The notes under the pieces were generated by a model. That model was not told the DNA's origin. It saw nothing but the letters and a program-made list of their open reading frames with translations, and searched no databases. The position numbers and the translations under genes were made by a program. A stretch of DNA of 53,729 bases. It comes from an uncultured Acetatifactor sp. Its GTDB lineage: Bacteria; Bacillota; Clostridia; Lachnospirales; Lachnospiraceae. Shown here piece after piece: positions 44,604 through 52,909 of this stretch (position 1 is its first letter; every line of letters starts with the position of its first letter). The DNA lies in assembly GCA_947594835.1 (NCBI GenBank), contig CANQEH010000020.1, positions 1 to 53,729 on the forward strand. Reading direction: 5' to 3'.

Positions 44604-47573
44604 ATGAAGACAGCAGTGAAGAAAATCATGTCAGGGATTGGTCTGTTGACCGCATGGATAGGGATTCCGTCATACGTTTCGGCGAAGGTGCCCTCTGGCC
44701 TGAATGACTGGGTGGTGTATGAGTACAACGAGTCCAATGGGCTGCCCACGGGAGAGGCCAATACCGTCTTGCAGACAAGCGACGGCTATGTCTGGATCGG
44801 CAGCTACGGCGGGCTGATCCGATATGACGGCACCACATTTTGGAATTACTCTAAAGAAGAGATGCTTCCCTCCTCCAGTATCCGTTCCCTCTTTGAAGAC
44901 AGCCAGGGCAGGCTCTGGGTCGGCACAAACGATAAAGGCGTTTACCTTTATGAGGATCATGGATTCAAGCCGTACAGCTATGAGAATGAGCAGGACTTTT
45001 TGTCCGTCCGCTCCTTTGCGGAGGACAGCGATGGGACGATCTATGTTGGGACTACCTCGGGGCTTGCGAAGGTAGAGGGAGAAGCGCTGGTTCTGACAGA
45101 CGAAGACGCATATGGAATGACGATTTACAGTATGGCTGTAGACGAGAACGGCGTCTTATGGGCCTGTATAGATGACGGTCTGGCAATGTTGCTGGCAGAG
45201 GATGAGGTCATCTATACCTTTGACTCCAGCGCCTTTTTGGATGCGCCCCTGTATTGCGTGAGCACAGCTGCAGACGGCAGCCTGTATCTGGGCACCAGCG
45301 AAAATCAGGTTTACCGCGTCCGCTGTCTGGATGCAGAGTACGACAAGGATTCTTTTTCCTTTCAGGAATATACGATCGACACGCTTTCTACGGTAAATGA
45401 TATCGCGGAAGATGAAAAGGGGAATATTTGGGTTGCCGCGCTGAATGGGGTCGGGTATCTCGATGAAAAAAAGGGATGGAACCTGATCTCGGAGGAGCAC
45501 GTGGCCGCGGCCAATAAAATAGACTTTGACTATGAGGGAAATGTGTGGATTGCTTCCACCAGCTACGGGATCATTCATCTGGTGGACGGCCTTTATTACA
45601 ATGTGAACGACCAGGCGGGATTGGCGCAGATCTCTATCAACACGGCTGCTGTCTGCGGCGATGGATATTATCTGGGAACCGACACCGGGTTATTGATCTT
45701 AGACGCCGGGTTAAAGCCGGTAGAAAATGAATTGACAGAACTTCTGGAGGGAGAGCGGATCCGGAACATCCTGTGCGACAGGGACGGGAATCTCTGGATC
45801 GGCACCTACTATCAGCACGGTTTGCTGCTGTATGAGCCAAAGGATGGGACGATCACTGCCTTTACGGAAGAGGATGGCCTGTCGGACGCCCAGATCCGGA
45901 TGATCCTGGAGTGTTCGGACGGCAGGATCGCGGTGGCTTCCCAAAACGGCGTCAGCATCCTGCAGGGACATGAGGTGGTACGGACTTACACGGCAGAGGA
46001 CGGCATCACATATCCCGCCATCCTTTGCCTGTGCGAGGATGAAAACGGGATTTTATATGCGGGGAGTGACGGAAAAGGGGTTTTTGCCATTGATGGGGAT
46101 ACCGTCACCCAGTATGGCTTTGACCAGGGGCTGGATTCCGGAGTCGTTCTGCGGATGCTTCCGGATCAGGATGGACAGGGGATCTTTATCAGTGCGGGAA
46201 ACAGTCTATATTACTGGGATTATGCTTCTTTCCGGCTGCTGGATAACTACGACAAGAGCCCTGGCAGTATCTTTGATCTGTACCTGAACGGCGACGAGCT
46301 CTGGCTGATGCAGAGCAACGGAATCAATGTGCTGGATCGCAGCAGGCTTCTATCCGGGGAGAAAACGGCGGTAGAAGTGATCGGGAGATCGGAAGGCCTG
46401 AGCGGCACTTTGAACGCAAATACATGGAACACGGTGCGGGATAATGTCTTGTATCTGTGTACCAGCAACGGCCTGTCCATTCTGGATATCTCGGATATGG
46501 ACGGAGAACAGATACCGATCCGCGGCGTGATCAATCAGGTGATGGTGGACGACGTCATATACGAGGGGATGCAGGAAACGGTTCCTTTAGAGCCCAACGC
46601 CACCCGTCTGACCTTTTCGTTTGCCGCATTGTCCTATTCGGAGAAGACGGTAACGGTAAAGTATCAGCTGATGGGCTTTGACGACGAACCGCATTATCTG
46701 ACCAACGATCAGCCCATGAGCGCCAGCTACACCAATCTGTCCGGCGGAAACTACGAGTTTGTGCTGGAGGTTCTGGGAGACGACGGCGAAACCATCACAG
46801 GCGTCTCCAGGATGGCCGTCCATAAGGAGTATAAGCTTTGGGAACATACCTGGTTCTGGATCCTGGCCGGTATCCTCGGTATCCTGCTGTTTCTGCTTCT
46901 GTTTTTTGTCTTTATGCAGATCAAGACCAGAAGGTTAAAGCAGCGGCAGAAAGAATACCAGAGTATCGTTTCCCAGGCGTTGCAGACATTTGCCAATACG
47001 ATCGACGCAAAGGATAAATATACAAAGGGACACTCGATCCGGGTGGCCGCCTATTCCCTGGAGATCGCAAAGCGTCTGAAGATGCCCCAGGAGGAACAGG
47101 AAAGGATCTATTACATCGCTTTGCTCCACGACATCGGAAAGATCGGCATCTCGGATGAGATATTGAATAAGCCGGGGAAACTGACGCCGGAGGAAAGGGA
47201 GATCATCATGAGCCATCCCAGGATCGGCGGCGATATCCTGAAAGACTTTACTTCGCTGCCCGGCATCAGCGAAGGGGCCAGGTATCATCATGAGCGCTAC
47301 GATGGCCAGGGCTATAACGAAGGTCTGAAAGGGGAGGAGATCCCGTTCTTAGCCAGGATCATTTGTGTGGCCGACTCCTATGACGCCATGTCCGGTGCCC
47401 GCTGTTATCGAAAAGGCCTGGACAAGGAGGTCATAAAAGAGGAATTGATACGGTGCTCCGGAACCCAGTTTGATCCTCAGATCGTGAAGATCATGCTGGA
47501 AATGATCGAGGATGGCGTCGTTCCGATCCAGACCGACCAGACAGGCGCCGATGCGGGGGAGGCGCAGGCGTGA
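44604..47573 (+). CDS. Two-propeller sensor with HD-GYP output domain
   Basis: Protein of 989 residues. Signal peptide 1-27 ends in YVSA. Residues 30-640 hold 14 repeats of the Reg_prop type (for example VWIGSYGGLIRYDG, LWVGTNDKGVYLYE), enough for two seven-bladed propellers. A Y_Y_Y domain (about 661-735) is followed by one membrane helix (751-773) and a cytoplasmic HD-GYP domain with H842-D843 (LLHDIGKIG) and HHERYDGQGYN (895-905), where GYP is GYN. It probably senses an outside ligand and hydrolyses cyclic di-GMP inside. The start at 44604 follows GGAGAG and yields the signal peptide. Confidence 0.88.
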   Translation: MKTAVKKIMSGIGLLTAWIGIPSYVSAKVPSGLNDWVVYEYNESNGLPTGEANTVLQTSDGYVWIGSYGGLIRYDGTTFWNYSKEEMLPSSSIRSLFEDSQGRLWVGTNDKGVYLYEDHGFKPYSYENEQDFLSVRSFAEDSDGTIYVGTTSGLAKVEGEALVLTDEDAYGMTIYSMAVDENGVLWACIDDGLAMLLAEDEVIYTFDSSAFLDAPLYCVSTAADGSLYLGTSENQVYRVRCLDAEYDKDSFSFQEYTIDTLSTVNDIAEDEKGNIWVAALNGVGYLDEKKGWNLISEEHVAAANKIDFDYEGNVWIASTSYGIIHLVDGLYYNVNDQAGLAQISINTAAVCGDGYYLGTDTGLLILDAGLKPVENELTELLEGERIRNILCDRDGNLWIGTYYQHGLLLYEPKDGTITAFTEEDGLSDAQIRMILECSDGRIAVASQNGVSILQGHEVVRTYTAEDGITYPAILCLCEDENGILYAGSDGKGVFAIDGDTVTQYGFDQGLDSGVVLRMLPDQDGQGIFISAGNSLYYWDYASFRLLDNYDKSPGSIFDLYLNGDELWLMQSNGINVLDRSRLLSGEKTAVEVIGRSEGLSGTLNANTWNTVRDNVLYLCTSNGLSILDISDMDGEQIPIRGVINQVMVDDVIYEGMQETVPLEPNATRLTFSFAALSYSEKTVTVKYQLMGFDDEPHYLTNDQPMSASYTNLSGGNYEFVLEVLGDDGETITGVSRMAVHKEYKLWEHTWFWILAGILGILLFLLLFFVFMQIKTRRLKQRQKEYQSIVSQALQTFANTIDAKDKYTKGHSIRVAAYSLEIAKRLKMPQEEQERIYYIALLHDIGKIGISDEILNKPGKLTPEEREIIMSHPRIGGDILKDFTSLPGISEGARYHHERYDGQGYNEGLKGEEIPFLARIICVADSYDAMSGARCYRKGLDKEVIKEELIRCSGTQFDPQIVKIMLEMIEDGVVPIQTDQTGADAGEAQA

Positions 47574-47580
47574 ACCATAG

Positions 47581-47817
47581 CAAAGCACCTACAACCTGAC
47601 TTATGGGAATCGACATTCTAAGGTCGAGGCGCTTACTGCAGAAAATGACAGGAAAATCGCAGAGTTTGTGAGAGAGTCCGAGAATCCAGATATTGCTTCG
47701 GATGATGTAAGGTTGAGTGAAGTTTCAGCCCAAATCGGCGCACTTTGAGGTGAGCTTGACGGATAGATGGAAGAATGGGAAGCATTACAATTGAAAATTG
47801 AAGTGATGTATTTCTGA
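47581..47817 (+). pseudogene. Relic of an ABC-F ATPase C-terminus
   Basis: One frame reads VEALTAENDRKIAEFVRESE, then NPDIASDDVRLSEVSAQIG, a stop (47746), GELDG, a stop (47764), then MEEWEALQLKIEVMYF and a final stop. The pattern (coiled tail, NPDIxSD, EEWEAL) is that of the C-terminal end of ABC-F proteins. There is no ATPase domain upstream, so only the tail remains. It follows the HD-GYP stop by 7 bp, which marks an old insertion or deletion boundary. Confidence 0.5.
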
Positions 47818-47848
47818 CAGGTTATCTATTTGTGTTGCAGCTGTCAAG

Positions 47849-47903
47849 AAAAAGGGATACTTACATCGTGTTACAGTACATGGTGCAGGTATCCTTTTTG
47901 CAT
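47849..47903 (+). terminator. Terminator downstream of the ABC-F relic
   Basis: AAAAAGGGATAC (47849-47860) pairs with GTATCCTTTTT (47889-47899) with one bulged G, around a 28-nt loop; a T run ends it. It may now terminate transcripts from the HD-GYP gene. Confidence 0.6.
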
Positions 47904-48200
47904 ATTTGCATATCTTTTATAATCGCTACATAAAGAAGTGAAAATACATAAAAATAGGAATGACAATTAAAGTAAGAATAATTCAGCGGCAAAATAATGT
48001 TACTAAAATTCGTGCAATGCACAAAAACGAGGAGCGGTGTTGTGGAGATTCAGAGAGATTCATACATGAAGCGTTTTGTCAAGTGGGATTTTTGTTTATG
48101 GACGCATTTTCTTTCCGGGGCGGGCGATACCGGCAGGGAAAAGGGTCTAAAATGCGCCCTGTGGAAGGTCAAACGCCGCTTTCGGGGGCGAAATGCGGAT
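47904..48200. other. Gene-poor stretch, no supported gene
   Basis: Two overlapping reading frames (47960-48238 and 47997-48248, 92 and 83 codons) lie here, but neither has a recognisable domain or a ribosome site, and both run through the promoter at 48201-48229. I see no repeat or RNA structure of note. Confidence 0.5.
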
Positions 48201-48229
48201 TTGTTTTTCGTGAATGGATATGGTATAAT
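48201..48229 (+). promoter_or_regulatory. Promoter of the flavodoxin-like gene
   Basis: TTGTTT (48201-48206), 17-bp spacer, TGG-TATAAT (48221-48229), an extended and perfect -10. The start near 48236 gives a leader of about 40 nt. Confidence 0.78.
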
Positions 48230-48274
48230 TTTTGCTAGTATAGACTGACAAACGGGGATTTAACGAGGTATGAT

Positions 48275-48802
48275 ATGAAACTATTTATTTCTTTCTCAGC
48301 AAGAAAAATTGGTAATTGCGCTCAGATTATTGATTTTATAAAGACACCGCAAGATAAAGTGATTTATTATAAGGATTTGAACACACACGGGTGCAGTAAT
48401 TGCAGTTATGAGTGTTTCAAAACACAATGCCGATATCGAGACGATGATGTTTATCGCCTATATAGCAGTTTTGAGAGCTACGAAAAAGTAATTCTACTCG
48501 TTCCGATGTATTGCGGAAATCCTTCCTCCTTATATTTTGGCTTTAATGAAAGAGGCCAAGACTTTTTCATGCACCATGAAAATGAATATATATCTTTTGT
48601 GGAGAGACTTTTTATCATCGGCGTCTATGGGAGCAAAAAAGAATCCCCAGATTTCATAAGGTGTTTTGAAAAATGGTTTGAGGGGACTCCTTATCCACAT
48701 CATGTTCTGGGAATCGAACGCCGCTTGTACCAGCAAACAATGAAGGATAGCGTAATGGATATTGAGCCAGTCAAAATGGCACTACATGGGTTTATACGAT
48801 AA
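48275..48802 (+). CDS. Flavodoxin-like / NADPH-dependent FMN reductase family protein
   Basis: Protein of 175 residues. FISFSARKIGNCAQIIDFI corresponds to the FMN phosphate loop, and the Cys-rich THGCSNCSYECFKTQC segment followed by YEKVILLVPMYCGNPSS is usual in clostridial NAD(P)H:FMN reductase-like proteins. It probably binds FMN and does small redox work; the partner is unknown. It has its own promoter and overlaps no gene, but the next gene begins within 70 bp. Confidence 0.7.
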   Translation: MKLFISFSARKIGNCAQIIDFIKTPQDKVIYYKDLNTHGCSNCSYECFKTQCRYRDDDVYRLYSSFESYEKVILLVPMYCGNPSSLYFGFNERGQDFFMHHENEYISFVERLFIIGVYGSKKESPDFIRCFEKWFEGTPYPHHVLGIERRLYQQTMKDSVMDIEPVKMALHGFIR

Positions 48803-48869
48803 ATCCACGTTTGTTTGGACGTATACTGGAAAGATAAATCGGGTTTCCTGCTTGATGAGGGGAACAAAA

Positions 48870-49538
48870 ATGGACAAAGGGATATCTGTCGGCGAGGGCG
48901 TTTTGTGGGTTCTTGGCTGGTTTGGCGTTATGCTGTTGTATACATTTTTTGATGTAGCGGTGTGGAGAAAAATAAAACCCAGCCATGCGAAACTGCTGAA
49001 TGTCATGTCAATCACTCTCTGCATGGGTGGCTTTCTCAGTCTGTTAACATCAAAATTTCATATTCAAATTGACCTTGTGAACGGAGTTCCCATGGAAGGA
49101 ATCTTTTTGGCAATAGGCTGTGCGGTGATGATGTACTTTCTTCTGGATCAATTTTTAGATTCTGTTTTTGAGGGGATACTTCCGGGGAGCGAGGATCGCT
49201 ATCAGGAGACGCTCGGGCACTTAAGGGAAGCGCCGATACTTAGTTTCATTCAGGTTTGTATCCTCGCGCCGGTTATGGAAGAAATTTTAATGCGTGGTTT
49301 CCTCCTTGACGGATTATCTGTAAACTATGGCAAAGTAACTGCACTCCTTATATCATCGGCGCTCTTTGCGCTGCTTCACTTTAACATGGTTCAAACACTC
49401 TCGGCATTGATTTGCGGCATGGTACTTGGCTTGTTATATATACGAACGGATTCTCTTATCTGCTGTATAGCAGCACACGCGGGATATAATATGATATCAT
49501 ATTTTACAATGATTTTTCCGCTTTTCAAGAAAATGTAG
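48870..49538 (+). CDS. CPBP family intramembrane protease
   Basis: Membrane protein of 222 residues with about seven hydrophobic segments. The CPBP (Abi/CAAX protease) motifs are EEILMRG (EExxxR), LLHFN and HAGYN, which bind the catalytic metal. Members process lipidated peptides or give bacteriocin self-immunity; which applies here is open. The start at 48870 follows GAGGGG; a longer frame to 48762 would lie in the flavodoxin-like gene. Confidence 0.82.
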   Translation: MDKGISVGEGVLWVLGWFGVMLLYTFFDVAVWRKIKPSHAKLLNVMSITLCMGGFLSLLTSKFHIQIDLVNGVPMEGIFLAIGCAVMMYFLLDQFLDSVFEGILPGSEDRYQETLGHLREAPILSFIQVCILAPVMEEILMRGFLLDGLSVNYGKVTALLISSALFALLHFNMVQTLSALICGMVLGLLYIRTDSLICCIAAHAGYNMISYFTMIFPLFKKM

Positions 49539-49601
49539 CCGAACAACAAGGCAATTCTGAGTCATGAAAAGAATCATTCATGGTATGGTGTTTGCCGGGG
49601 A

Positions 49602-50030
49602 ATGAATATTTTAGAAGATATCTTGAATGCCAGATTGTTTTTTCTTGAATTTTTCATTTTTGATGTTGGGGATTGCATTTGTGCGATTGAAAGCAGGGGA
49701 TGTTTTGGTATACTCAAAGAAAACTCGGGATTGGATACAAGGATGTGCCTGGACGCATCTTTCACATACTCTCTGCACCATTTGACAGACGACCAAAAGA
49801 TCGCATCTCTCCACACTTTGCAAGACTGTCTGAAAGAGAATAGGAAAATACTGATCGGCGACGTTGCTTTTGAGACTCGTGAGAAACTGAATCAATGTCG
49901 GGAGGCGGCTGGCGATGAATGGGATGATGAAGAAATATATTTTGTTGTCGATGAACTGAAAAGCGTATTTCCGAATCTTTTTTTTGCACAAATTTCATGC
50001 TGTGCGGGTATACTGACTCTGGCCCGGTAG
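49602..50030 (+). pseudogene. Truncated SAM-dependent methyltransferase (C-terminal half)
   Basis: From about 49747 the frame reads ASFTYSLHHLTDDQK, ENRKILIGDVAFETREKL, GDEWDDEEIYFVVDELK and ISCCAGILTL, the second half of a YrrT-like class I methyltransferase. The first 45-50 residues do not contain the GxGxG SAM-binding motif and look unrelated, so the N-terminal half is lost. No ribosome site is evident at 49602. I call it a gene remnant; an intact methyltransferase gene of a different subtype follows. Confidence 0.65.
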
Positions 50031-50098
50031 ATTCCAATTTTTTGCTGAGAACAATACGTTTTTTCTTTCCCGTTTCGATTGTATCAAAGGAGGATAAT

Positions 50099-50752
50099 AT
50101 GAAACTTGAAAAAATGGATGCTTTTTTTACCGCCCGTTTGAACGGATATGACGAGCATATGATGACGGAAATTGAAGGAGCGAAGGAATTTTATCCCTAT
50201 ACAGCAGCCTTGCTGCCGTTGGAGCATGATGTAAATGTGCTTGATCTGGGCTGTGGTACAGGGCTTGAACTGGAATATTACTTTGCCCGAAACAGTGGTG
50301 CGTCGGTAGTGGGGATCGATTTGTCAGCCGATATGCTGGCAGCGCTGAAGCGGAAATTTGCAGACTGTAACATCAAGCTGATCTGCGGTTCTTATTTCGA
50401 TGTTCCTTTGGAAGCGAACTGCTTTGACGCCGCCGTGTCAGTCGAATCGCTCCATCACTTCACCGCCGCACAAAAGCTGAAGCTGTACCAGAAGCTGAAT
50501 ACTGCGTTGACCGACAATGGATATTTCGTCCTGACAGATTATTTTGCGGAGTCGGAGGAAGCAGAGCATTTTTACTTTTCTGAATTGGAAAGGATGAAAA
50601 GCGAGCAGGGACTTGAACCAACTGCGTTTTATCACTATGACACGCCGCTGACAGTGGAGCATGAGATTGAAGTTCTAAAGAAAGCAGGCTTTTCAGATGT
50701 GCAAATTATGCAAAACTGGGAAGCTACTTACACCATTCTTGCACGCCGATAA
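50099..50752 (+). CDS. Class I SAM-dependent methyltransferase
   Basis: Protein of 217 residues. Motif I is VLDLGCGTGLELEY, motif II VVGIDLSADML, the acidic post-motif FDAAVSVESLHHF and the strand NGYFVLTDYF. The substrate is not indicated. The start at 50099 (MKLEKMDAFF) follows AAAGGAGG with good spacing; an earlier in-frame codon at 49997 lies inside the remnant upstream. Confidence 0.85.
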   Translation: MKLEKMDAFFTARLNGYDEHMMTEIEGAKEFYPYTAALLPLEHDVNVLDLGCGTGLELEYYFARNSGASVVGIDLSADMLAALKRKFADCNIKLICGSYFDVPLEANCFDAAVSVESLHHFTAAQKLKLYQKLNTALTDNGYFVLTDYFAESEEAEHFYFSELERMKSEQGLEPTAFYHYDTPLTVEHEIEVLKKAGFSDVQIMQNWEATYTILARR

Positions 50753-50782
50753 CTTCCTGTTTGTCGGAGAGTGGATGATAGA

Positions 50783-50961
50783 ATGGAAGCCTGTTACGGC
50801 TGGAACAGCGATGAAAGAGTTACAAAGTATATGTCACTACAAATGCCAATATCAGCCAAACGGTTGATTGGATAAAGTTTAGACATTGCACTGAAGCGAT
50901 GCGTGCCATTATCGATTTTGCGCATAAAGAGCCTGGTGTAAATGAGATGTGCGAGGTGTGA
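50783..50961 (+). pseudogene. Broken GNAT acetyltransferase remnant
   Basis: A first frame (50783-50875) encodes ACYGWNSDERVTKYMSLQMP, resembling the start of RimJ-type GNAT enzymes (NWxSDxEVTKYL). In a different frame 50896-50961 encodes EAMRAIIDFAHKEPGVNEM, resembling the later GNAT segment TEAxRAVIDFAFxExGVNR. The middle of the enzyme, with the acetyl-CoA loop, is missing. The end overlaps the possible early start of the LacI regulator gene. Confidence 0.55.
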
Positions 50962-50962
50962 C

Positions 50963-51970
50963 ATGGAAGAAAAAGTGCGGCTTTCGGATATTGCTTCGGA
51001 ACTGGGACTCAGTACTGCGGCGGTGTCGTATGTGCTCCACGGCAAGACCGGCATGGTGTCGGAGCGAACGGCTGTCAGGGTGCGCCGCGCCTTAGAGGAG
51101 CGGGGGTATCTGCCGCGGGCGGCGGAAGTGCTGTTAGCGGAAAATCCGGCGAAAATTGTGGGAGTGGTCATCAATGCCCATGAGAAATATGAATCTCACG
51201 TCATGGAGGATGCCTTTATTGCCTCGGCGCTCAACGCCCTCAGTGCGGAGACGGCCAGACGCGGATTACAGATGATGGTGAAGGTTGTGAACGCCCTTGA
51301 CGAAATTGTTTCCTTCGCCACCATGTGGAACCTGGAGGGACTGGTGCTGATCGGCTTTTGCAGTGCGGATTACGGGCACCTGCGGGAGAATGTCCGCATA
51401 CCCTTTGCGGTTTATGACGCCTGCGGAGTCACAGCGGAACGTGTTTGCGCTGTAAACATCAACGACTGGCACGGGGGATTTCAGGTGGGCGAGTATTTCC
51501 GCCTTTGTGGGCACGGGCGCGCCCTGTGCCTGTCCGACAATGATATTGACATGGATCTGGAACGCTGGAAGGGCTTTCGGGAAGGCTTCGGGAGCGGCGC
51601 GGAATTTATGATGATCCCGATGATCAAGGCAGAGCGGATGGCCTTTTACCGGGAGAAGTTGCCAAAGATCAGGAGCTTCACGGCTGTTTTTGCTGTATCG
51701 GATTACTATGCGGTTGACCTCATCCATTTTTTGCAAGGCAACGGCGTCGATATACCGGACAAAATCTCCATTGCCGGATTTGACGACACGCCTCTTTGCG
51801 GGTTGGTTTATCCGTCTCTTACCTCCGTGCGCCAAGACAATGCGGAACGTGCAAAGACGGCATTGGACGCTATCGCAAAAATGCGGGCCGGTGAGCCGGT
51901 GGAACCGGTCATTACCCTCTCCACGTCCCTGGTGATCCGGGACAGCACAAGGAATTGTTCAACGGATTGA
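50963..51970 (+). CDS. LacI-family transcriptional regulator
   Basis: Regulator of 335 residues. The N-terminal helix-turn-helix and hinge are VRLSDIASELGLSTAAVSYVLHGK and RRALEERGYLP. A periplasmic-binding-protein-like effector domain fills residues 60-320 (VAVNI-like cores, ISIAGFDDTPLCGLVYPSLTSVRQD). The ligand is probably a sugar or nucleoside but is not deducible. Start at 50963 (MEEKVRLSD) after GAGGTG; 50942 is an alternative. It follows a decayed GNAT gene and precedes the resistance-type pair, which it might control. Confidence 0.88.
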   Translation: MEEKVRLSDIASELGLSTAAVSYVLHGKTGMVSERTAVRVRRALEERGYLPRAAEVLLAENPAKIVGVVINAHEKYESHVMEDAFIASALNALSAETARRGLQMMVKVVNALDEIVSFATMWNLEGLVLIGFCSADYGHLRENVRIPFAVYDACGVTAERVCAVNINDWHGGFQVGEYFRLCGHGRALCLSDNDIDMDLERWKGFREGFGSGAEFMMIPMIKAERMAFYREKLPKIRSFTAVFAVSDYYAVDLIHFLQGNGVDIPDKISIAGFDDTPLCGLVYPSLTSVRQDNAERAKTALDAIAKMRAGEPVEPVITLSTSLVIRDSTRNCSTD

Positions 51971-52040
51971 TTTTGACATTGTGTTGTCATTTTCAATAAA
52001 AATTACGTTCCGTTTTTGTCACAGCTTACAGATTTAAGTT

Positions 52041-52070
52041 TTGAAAAGAATTCCTCCATCAGCTTATAAT
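52041..52070 (+). promoter_or_regulatory. Promoter of the AAC(3)/MATE operon
   Basis: TTGAAA (52041-52046), 18-bp spacer, perfect TATAAT (52065-52070). The start would be near 52077, giving a leader of only about 17 nt to the first ATG. Confidence 0.75.
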
Positions 52071-52087
52071 GGGCTTATGGAGGAATT
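52049..52087. promoter_or_regulatory. Inverted-repeat operator candidate over the promoter
   Basis: AATTCCTCCAT (52049-52059) and ATGGAGGAATT (52077-52087) are perfect 11-bp inverted copies 17 bp apart, flanking the -10 box and including the ribosome site GGAGGAA. The left arm lies upstream of the predicted start, so the repeat would act as DNA, as an operator, rather than as an RNA hairpin. Confidence 0.5.
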
Positions 52088-52093
52088 TTTACA

Positions 52094-52909
52094 ATGATGG
52101 AGGCTGACATGGAACGAAAAATCGTACTTAAAAAAGAACTTTTGGACACATTCAAAAAAATAGGAGTGGAGGCTGGGCAGACGGTCATGGTTCACTGCTC
52201 CCTGAGATCTCTGGGCTTCGTCTGCGGCGGGGCGCAGGTGGTGATCGAGGCCCTGATGGAGAGCGTTGGGGAGGACGGAACCCTTATGATGCCCACTCAA
52301 TCCTGGAAAAACCTCGATCCTACCTCGGGCGTCCATTGGCAGGAGCCCCAGGAATGGTGGCAGCTCATCCGGGACAACTGGCCGGCCTACGACAGGGACA
52401 TCACGCCCACCAACACTATGGGTGCCGTAGCGGAGATGTTCCGCCGATGGCCGGGGACGGTCCGCAGCGGCCATCCGGCCAGATCTGTGGCGGCCTGGGG
52501 CCGGTACGCCGATTACCTGACGGAAAGCCACGACCTGTCCAACATCTTCGGGGACGGCTCACCCATCGGCAAACTTTACGAGCTGGACGGTCATGTGCTT
52601 TTGATCGGCGTGGGCTATGACAAAAACACATCCCTCCACCTGGCCGATGTGCGGGCTGATTACCCTGGCAAACACAACACCGTGGAGAGCAGCGCCATTA
52701 TGGAAAACGGTATTCGTGTCTGGAAGTCCTATGAGACACTTTTTGTGGACGGAGAGGATTTTGACCAGATCGGTCAGGCTTTTGAGGCAAGTTGTCCGGT
52801 CTCCAAAGCCATCCTGGGAAATGGGACAGTGACCTTCATGCGCCAAAGGGAGCTGGTAGATTTCGCGGTCAGATGGATCGAGGAGAACAGAAAGGAGAAC
52901 AGAAAATGA
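52094..52909 (+). CDS. AAC(3)-family aminoglycoside acetyltransferase-like protein
   Basis: Protein of 271 residues of the antibiotic N-acetyltransferase family. Segments VMVHCSLRSLGFVCGGAQVV, GTLMMPTQSW, PTNTMGAVAEMFRRWPGTVRS, HPARSVAAWG and LLIGVGYDKNTSLHLADV are family landmarks. AAC(3) enzymes acetylate the 3-amino group of aminoglycosides, but the family also has members with other amine substrates, so resistance is not certain. Two starts are possible: 52094, and 52109 with GGAGG 5 bp upstream. The stop overlaps the MATE gene (ATGA). Confidence 0.85.
   Translation: MMEADMERKIVLKKELLDTFKKIGVEAGQTVMVHCSLRSLGFVCGGAQVVIEALMESVGEDGTLMMPTQSWKNLDPTSGVHWQEPQEWWQLIRDNWPAYDRDITPTNTMGAVAEMFRRWPGTVRSGHPARSVAAWGRYADYLTESHDLSNIFGDGSPIGKLYELDGHVLLIGVGYDKNTSLHLADVRADYPGKHNTVESSAIMENGIRVWKSYETLFVDGEDFDQIGQAFEASCPVSKAILGNGTVTFMRQRELVDFAVRWIEENRKENRK

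Noticed and set aside
47960..48248. Two overlapping small ORFs upstream of the flavodoxin-like gene
   Set aside because: No domain, no ribosome site, and both run through a strong promoter.
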